DNA from: Mesorhizobium sp. M4B.F.Ca.ET.203.01.1.1
Lineage (GTDB): Bacteria > Pseudomonadota > Alphaproteobacteria > Rhizobiales > Rhizobiaceae
Direction: 5' to 3'
Length of the DNA stretch: 64,000 nt
Assembly (NCBI RefSeq): GCF_004791025.1
Contig: NZ_SRUO01000008.1
Location: forward strand, 1-64,000
Of the stretch, positions 59,846-64,000 are shown piece by piece. The stretch's first letter is position 1, and the number at the start of each line of letters is the position of its first letter. The notes under the pieces were generated by a model, which did not search any database, had not been told where the DNA came from, and saw only the letters and a list, made by a program, of their open reading frames with translations. A program made the translations under genes and the position numbers.

Positions 59846-59872
59846 CCGCCCTTTGGGCGGCGTTTTTGTTTT
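59846..59872 (+). repeat. attR: 27-bp direct repeat, right end of element
   Basis: Identical over 27 bp to 42265-42291 (CCGCCC-TTT-GGGCGG, CG, T5, G, T4). It again forms a hairpin plus T-run. It lies 62 bp beyond the integrase promoter, the usual distance for a self-encoded attachment site. Confidence 0.9.
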
Positions 59873-60234
59873 TGGCCGGCGATTCGGCCTGACCCGATAG
59901 CAGAAGCTTCCGCCGATTGGCGCGAAGTCCTGACGTTCATTTTTTTGGAAAAAGGGGGCCGGTCGGCGTTTGGCAGCGGTACGAGGAGGCCACTATGTGC
60001 CAGCGCCGGCCGGCCGACCCCACGGACCCAGGAGATGCGGCGGACCTGAGCATCATGGGGTATTTAACGGAACGATCCGGCGGTCTACCCTCGTGCCGGC
60101 CTCGTTTTGTCTATGCTGTACATTTGCGCAAGAGCTTATGAAAATCAACAGTTTCTTAACCAAGCCACCCGAATCGCTTGGATTAAGGTAAATTGCTAAC
60201 CCTGTCGGATTGACCGGTTAATTGGCGCCCAAGC
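59873..60234. other. Gene-free stretch between attR and pleD
   Basis: This is chromosomal DNA that originally followed the rpmG terminator. I see no gene or strong signal in it apart from short GC-rich dyads. A conserved rpmG-pleD neighbourhood is expected in rhizobia, so the element separates two former neighbours. Confidence 0.5.
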
Positions 60235-61608
60235 CTACGCCGCCTTGGCGACCACGCGGTTGCGCCCGCCGCTCTTGGCCTCGTAGAGAGCGAGATCGGC
60301 GCGCTTCATCAGGGCGGCCACCGTATCGGCCCCCTTGAGCAGCGACGACACGCCGACGCTGACGGTGACCTCGATCGCCTTGCCCTCATGGCCCATCGCA
60401 AACGGCAACTGGGCGATTTCGGCGCGGATGCGTTCCGCGACCTTTTCCGCCACCGCGCCCTCCGTGTCGGGCATCACCACCACGAACTCCTCGCCGCCGA
60501 AACGGCAGGCGAGATCGATGCCGCGCACGTTCTTGCGCAACCGCCGCGCGAACTCGCGCAGCACGTCGTCGCCGCCGTCATGGCCATGCGCATCGTTGAT
60601 GGATTTGAAGCGGTCGAGGTCGGTGATCATCACCGACAGCGGACGCCGCCGCGCCACCGCGCGGTCGAACAGCGTCTGCAGATGGCTGTCGAGGTAGCGG
60701 CGGTTGTGCAGCCCGGTCAGCCCGTCGGTCACCGCCATCTCGATGGTCTGGGTGACGCTGGCGCGCAGCTGGTCGTTGTAGCGCTTGCGGCGCACCTGGG
60801 TGCGCAGCCTCGCGGTCAGTTCCTGCTGGTCGACCGGCCGCGTCAGATAGTCGTTGATGCCGAGTTCGAGACCGCGGATGATGCGCCCCTCCTCGCCTGC
60901 GTCCGCCAAAAGGATGATCGGCAGGAAGCGGGTGCGGTCGAGCGACCGCAGTTGCGAACACAGTCGCAGCGGATCGAAGTCGGCGAAAGCGGTCGAGATC
61001 AGCACGCACTCGTAGGCGGTCTCGGCAGCCTGGAAGAAACTGGCATTGGGATCGGTGGCGACGTCGAGCTCGGCGCTGCTTCGCAGCATCTTCTTGATGC
61101 GCTCGAAGGACGATTTGCGCTCGTCGATCAGCAGCACCTTCGGCTTCGCATCCTCGGCGGCGAAGTTGCGGCTCAACAGCTCCTCGATGCCGATGTTGCG
61201 CGTGGTCGAGGCGCGCAGCCGCAATTCGTCGGTCAGCGACTTCAGCCGGACAAGGCTCTTGACGCGCGTCATCAGCTGCAGGTCGTTGACCGGCTTGGTC
61301 AGGAAATCGTCGGCGCCGGCCTCCAGGCCGCGCACCCGGTCGGAGACCTGATCGAGCGCGGTGATCATGACGACCGGGATATGCGATGTCGCCGGGTCGC
61401 TCTTCAGCCGCCGGCAGACCTCGAAGCCGTCCATGTCGGGCATCATCACGTCGAGCAGCACGACATCGACCTTGCCGTTCTCGCAGGTCTCGATGGCGTC
61501 CGGTCCGTTGGAGGCGGTCAGCACCTCGAAATACTCGGCCAGCAGCCTGACCTCGAGCAGCCTGACATTGGCAGGGATGTCGTCGACGACGAGGATCCGC
61601 GCGGTCAT
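60235..61608 (-). CDS. pleD: Response regulator / diguanylate cyclase PleD
   Basis: A 457-residue protein with two receiver domains and a GGDEF domain. The first receiver has ILVVDDIPANVRLLEVR, DVVLLDVMMPDMDGFEV and LTKPVNDLQ; the second lacks a clear phospho-Asp. The cyclase has CRFGGEEFVVVMPD with the inhibitory site RGID five residues upstream, so c-di-GMP feedback should work. PleD controls cell-cycle and polar development. It follows divK by 27 bp, the conserved order. Confidence 0.96.
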   Translation of the reverse strand: MTARILVVDDIPANVRLLEVRLLAEYFEVLTASNGPDAIETCENGKVDVVLLDVMMPDMDGFEVCRRLKSDPATSHIPVVMITALDQVSDRVRGLEAGADDFLTKPVNDLQLMTRVKSLVRLKSLTDELRLRASTTRNIGIEELLSRNFAAEDAKPKVLLIDERKSSFERIKKMLRSSAELDVATDPNASFFQAAETAYECVLISTAFADFDPLRLCSQLRSLDRTRFLPIILLADAGEEGRIIRGLELGINDYLTRPVDQQELTARLRTQVRRKRYNDQLRASVTQTIEMAVTDGLTGLHNRRYLDSHLQTLFDRAVARRRPLSVMITDLDRFKSINDAHGHDGGDDVLREFARRLRKNVRGIDLACRFGGEEFVVVMPDTEGAVAEKVAERIRAEIAQLPFAMGHEGKAIEVTVSVGVSSLLKGADTVAALMKRADLALYEAKSGGRNRVVAKAA

Positions 61609-61635
61609 CTCACAAGGCTCCGGTCTGGCTGGGCA

Positions 61636-62007
61636 TCAGGCATCGCCCAGATAGGATTTGATGGTTTCGATGAAACGCGGCACCGAGATCGGCTTCGAGA
61701 TATAGGCCTCGCAGCCACCCTGGCGAATGCGCTCCTCGTCGCCCTTCATGGCGAATGCGGTCACCGCGATGACCGGAATCGAATGGAGGTCGTCATCCTC
61801 CTTCAGCCACTTGGTCACCTCCAGCCCGGACACTTCGGGCAGTTGGATGTCCATCAGGATCAGGTCCGGCCGGTGCTTGCGCGCCAGGTCCAGCGCCTCG
61901 AGGCCGTTGCGCGTGCGAACCGTGTCGTAGCCGCTGGCTTCGATGAGGTCGCGAAAGAGCTTCATGTTGAGCTCGTTGTCCTCGACGATCATGACCTTCT
62001 TAGGCAT
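61636..62007 (-). CDS. divK: Single-domain response regulator DivK
   Basis: A 123-residue receiver: KKVMIVEDNELNMKLFRDLI, phospho-Asp in DLILMDIQLPEVSGLEVTKW, Thr in PVIAVTAFAMKGDEERI and Lys in AYISKPISVPRFI. This is the DivK sequence pattern. It controls DivJ/PleC and the CtrA pathway of cell division. It lies directly upstream of pleD. Start 62007 by family length. Confidence 0.96.
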   Translation of the reverse strand: MPKKVMIVEDNELNMKLFRDLIEASGYDTVRTRNGLEALDLARKHRPDLILMDIQLPEVSGLEVTKWLKEDDDLHSIPVIAVTAFAMKGDEERIRQGGCEAYISKPISVPRFIETIKSYLGDA

Positions 62008-62230
62008 CGATTTCCCGTCCCGACGGTCCTCGACGCCGAAGACCACCGTCATGCGTCCTTGCCGGATCGCACCCAACCCTCATCCACGCTACGCCAATAT
62101 GATTGACGAAACGCAAACCGGTGGCCCCAAAAAACTGGCCGGATCCCGTCTCGGGGAGGGCAATGGCTTGCCGCAAGTCGCGCTTGCCGTTACTGCGGAG
62201 AGACTCAAATTCCACGCACAAAAGGTAGTC

Positions 62231-62530
62231 ATGACAAACGCGGCGTCAATGCGCGAGGAAGCGGAAGCCCTTGCCATCAGGGCTCTCGGCTTCGTCGCCG
62301 CCGATCCTGAGCTCCTGCCGCGCTTCCTGGCGATCACCGGCATCGAGGCGCACTCGATCCGGCGGGCGGCGGGCGAGCCAGGCTTTTTGGCCGGCGTGCT
62401 GCAGTTCATCCTCGCCCATGAGCCGACGCTGCTGCGCTTCGCCGAGGAGACCGGCACGCCGCCGGACGCCGTCGGCAAGGCCTTGCGGGCGCTGCCGCTC
62501 GGCAACGACGATCACGAGCGCTCGGTATGA
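62231..62530 (+). CDS. DUF3572 protein
   Basis: A 99-residue helical protein: EEAEALAIRALGFVAADPEL, LPRFLAITGIEAHSIRRAAG, FLAGVLQFILAHEPTLLRFA. This is DUF3572, which follows divK in rhizobia. Function unknown. Start at ATG 62231. Its stop overlaps the next start by ATGA. Confidence 0.92.
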   Translation: MTNAASMREEAEALAIRALGFVAADPELLPRFLAITGIEAHSIRRAAGEPGFLAGVLQFILAHEPTLLRFAEETGTPPDAVGKALRALPLGNDDHERSV

Positions 62531-63180
62531 GCGACGATCCCGAGACGGCGCGGCAGATCGAAGAGCTTGCCGCGGACGACCGGCCGCTTCTGGTGCTCGA
62601 CGTCGACGACGTCGTGCTGGAGTTCATCCGGCCGTTCCCGCATTTTCTGCAATCGCGCGGCTTCGCCCTGACGCTGGCCTCCTTCCGCCTCACCGGCAAC
62701 ATTGCCGAGACGGCAAGCGGCCGGTTGATCGAGCAGGCTGAGGTGACGGCGCTTCTCGGCGAGTTCTTCGACGCCCAGGCCGAATGGCAAAGCGTCACCG
62801 ATGGTGCGGCGCAAGCGCTGTCGACATTCGGCGGCCGTGCCGAGATCGTGCTTTTGACGGCCATGCCGCACAAGCACCGCGCGGCGCGCCGCGCCCACCT
62901 CGACGCGCTTGGGCTGAACTATCCGCTGCTGACGACGGAGATGGCGAAAGGACCGGCCGTCGCCAAACTGCGCGGCGCCAACGGTCGGCCGGTCGCCTTC
63001 GTCGACGACCAGCCGTACAACCTTCTGTCGGTGCGCCACTCGGTGGCAGACGCGCATCTCTTCCACCTGATGGCAGACAACTCGCTGCGCGCCTTCCTGC
63101 CGCCAACGCCCGAAGGCATCGTCTCGGTCGAGGATTGGCACGAGGCGGCGCCGAAGATCGTCAGCGCGCTCGGGCTCTAG
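62527..63180 (+). CDS. HAD-like hydrolase
   Basis: A 217-residue protein with HAD motifs: LLVLDVDDVVLEFIRPF (motif I, DxDxV), IVLLTAMPHKHRAAR (motif II) and PVAFVDDQPYNLLSVRHSV (motif IV, DD). The insert region ASFRLTGNIAETASGRLIEQ is family-specific. Probably a phosphatase; substrate unknown. It is coupled to the DUF3572 gene by ATGA. Confidence 0.82.
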   Translation: MSDDPETARQIEELAADDRPLLVLDVDDVVLEFIRPFPHFLQSRGFALTLASFRLTGNIAETASGRLIEQAEVTALLGEFFDAQAEWQSVTDGAAQALSTFGGRAEIVLLTAMPHKHRAARRAHLDALGLNYPLLTTEMAKGPAVAKLRGANGRPVAFVDDQPYNLLSVRHSVADAHLFHLMADNSLRAFLPPTPEGIVSVEDWHEAAPKIVSALGL

Positions 63181-63281
63181 AGCAAGTTCGTGGAAAAGTG
63201 TGTAACGGTTTTCCGTCCGGAATTGCGTAGAAACAAATAGTTAGAGCGGTTCAGCGATTCCATGAAACGCTGAACCGCTCT
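63181..63281. repeat. Rhizobiales intergenic repeat with 14-bp stem
   Basis: An element of the same general family as 18861-18942. It contains GTAACGGTTTTCCGTCCGG, then AGAGCGGTTCAGCG (63243-63256), an 11-base loop and CGCTGAACCGCTCT (63268-63281), a perfect 14-bp stem. Further GC-rich hairpins follow to about 63316. Confidence 0.85.
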
Positions 63282-63326
63282 AGAACCCGGGGGCGGAAAA
63301 CCGCTCCGCCCTTTCCCGAAAATGCG

Positions 63327-64000
63327 TCAGGGCTGCAGCTTCGCGCCCGCCCCGCTATTGCCCTCGCCGGGAACGACATCCTGATCGGTGCCGTCATCCT
63401 GATCGGTGCTATCGTCCTCAACGGCATCCGCCGGCTTCAGCATGGCACCATTGACCGTCACCGAACCATCGGGCTTGGCGTTGATCGCCCATTCGATGCG
63501 TCCGTCAGGCAGCATCTTGCCGAACCCTTTGACCGCAAGCACCATCGGAAAATACTGCGCGGCTTCCGGGTCGGTCTTGGCCGCGGTCTGCAAGGCTTCG
63601 ACGATCTTGTCGTAGCCTGCGATATCGACCGTCACGCTCGCATCGGGCTTCTCGCCGGGGAAGGTCATCTCGCCTTCCAGCGCGATCTCGATGTCCTTGT
63701 TCTTCAGCGTGCTGTGGCCGATGACGGCCTTGGGCGTCTTGGCCAGGAAATCGGCGGAGATCTGGTCGCCAAAATCTTCCGGCAGCGGCGGATTCTTATT
63801 GAGATCAAGCGTTTCGATCGCCTTCTTCGCCATGCTGTCGAGATCGATGTTGGCGCCGCCGAAGTTCAGGTCGATGTCGGTGGGCAGCAACGCCACGCTC
63901 CAGCCGGGCAGCATCTGCTGCGGAATCTTCAGGCCAGAGGCCTTGATCGCGTAGTTGATCTTGCCGCTCTGGGAGACGCCGTCCATTCCGAAGGCCGTGC
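63327..64000 (-). CDS. C-terminal part of a rhizobial protein, cut by window edge
   Basis: The frame is open through base 64000, so the start lies outside. The visible 224 residues include GWSVALLPTDIDLNFGGANI, DKIVEALQTAAKTDPEAAQY, FPMVLAVKGFGKMLPDGRIE and VTVNGAMLKPADAVE, with an Asp/Gly-rich low-complexity tail (DDSTDQDDGTDQDVVPGEGN). It resembles beta-rich DUF2125/AsmA-like envelope proteins, but the family call is weak. Confidence 0.7.
   Translation of the reverse strand, partial: TAFGMDGVSQSGKINYAIKASGLKIPQQMLPGWSVALLPTDIDLNFGGANIDLDSMAKKAIETLDLNKNPPLPEDFGDQISADFLAKTPKAVIGHSTLKNKDIEIALEGEMTFPGEKPDASVTVDIAGYDKIVEALQTAAKTDPEAAQYFPMVLAVKGFGKMLPDGRIEWAINAKPDGSVTVNGAMLKPADAVEDDSTDQDDGTDQDVVPGEGNSGAGAKLQP

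Larger units (their letters stand above)
42265..59872. mobile_element. Integrated phage-satellite-like element, about 17.6 kb
   Basis: The element lies between rpmG and pleD and is bounded by the 27-bp att repeats. It has a P4-type tyrosine integrase beside attR, an AlpA regulator, a RepA-like ATPase with an adjacent repeat-rich region, a P27-like small terminase, an HK97-type prohead protease and a tail-tip protein, plus about 25 small genes. I found no large terminase, portal, major capsid, tape measure, holin or endolysin. That combination fits a satellite (PICI/P4-like) that uses a helper phage, or alternatively a prophage that has lost much of its structural module. Boundaries are firm; class is inferred. 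Confidence 0.85.

Noticed and set aside
42265..59872. Complete prophage
   Set aside because: No large terminase, portal, major capsid, tape measure, lysis genes or lysogeny CI/Cro pair can be found; only scattered phage-type genes are present.
59825..60191. Plus-strand frames across and after attR
   Set aside because: They cross the att core and have no ribosome site or family signal; treated as non-coding.
1..64000. CRISPR array, rRNA genes or insertion sequences
   Set aside because: No regularly spaced repeats with unique spacers, no rRNA-like stretches and no transposase frames were seen.

Overview
The window reads as chromosomal DNA of a rhizobial alphaproteobacterium, most likely Mesorhizobium or a close relative. 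This rests on codon and GC style, DUF982, DUF1003 and DUF3572 genes, PleD/DivK, a Ros/MucR-type regulator, mfd-sdhE-recG clustering, and two copies of the hairpin-bearing intergenic repeats typical of Rhizobiales (about 18.86 and 63.18 kb). No species call is possible from sequence alone.

Region by region. 0-19.7 kb is ordinary core and accessory chromosome: an ankyrin protein cut by the window edge, tRNA-Leu(UAA), Nudix enzymes, an old-yellow-enzyme oxidoreductase, an alpha/beta hydrolase, a universal stress protein, xanthine phosphoribosyltransferase, an ABC exporter, NAD synthetase, a 3-methyladenine glycosylase, DedA, hemerythrin and DgkA proteins, a diguanylate cyclase and an Xre/RES toxin-antitoxin pair. 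19.8-42.3 kb is housekeeping: class II DAHP synthase, mfd-sdhE, recG, DUF502, glmS, glmU, ccdA, topA-rnr-DUF983, a Nudix gene, an MFS transporter, a YqfO-like protein and rpmG. 59.9-64 kb continues the core with pleD-divK, DUF3572, a HAD-like gene and a protein cut by the right edge.

Between rpmG and pleD sits a 17.6-kb integrated element (42265-59872). It is bounded by a 27-bp perfect direct repeat that includes half of the rpmG terminator hairpin and its T-run. From its right end it carries a tyrosine integrase, an AlpA-type regulator, a small protein, a RepA-like ATPase beside a repeat-rich candidate origin, a P27-type small terminase, an HK97-type prohead protease with coupled small genes, a short tail-tip protein with two distal genes, and many small cargo genes (MucR-like regulator, single-domain response regulator, small membrane and coiled-coil proteins). 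I see no large terminase, portal or major capsid gene. That gene set looks like a phage satellite (PICI/P4-like), not a complete prophage.

The element has readable regulation. Two outward-lying promoters, at 43.0 kb and 58.5 kb, have a TTGACA box, a 17-bp spacer, and a dyad of the form TAGGCG-N4-CGCCTA inside the spacer, with a second perfect dyad next to the left promoter. This suggests one repressor controls both ends. A third TTGACA-17 promoter lies just upstream of the integrase. The protease operon is preceded by an array of palindromic repeats and then by a strong intrinsic terminator only about 43 bp before its first start codon, which suggests attenuation or antitermination.
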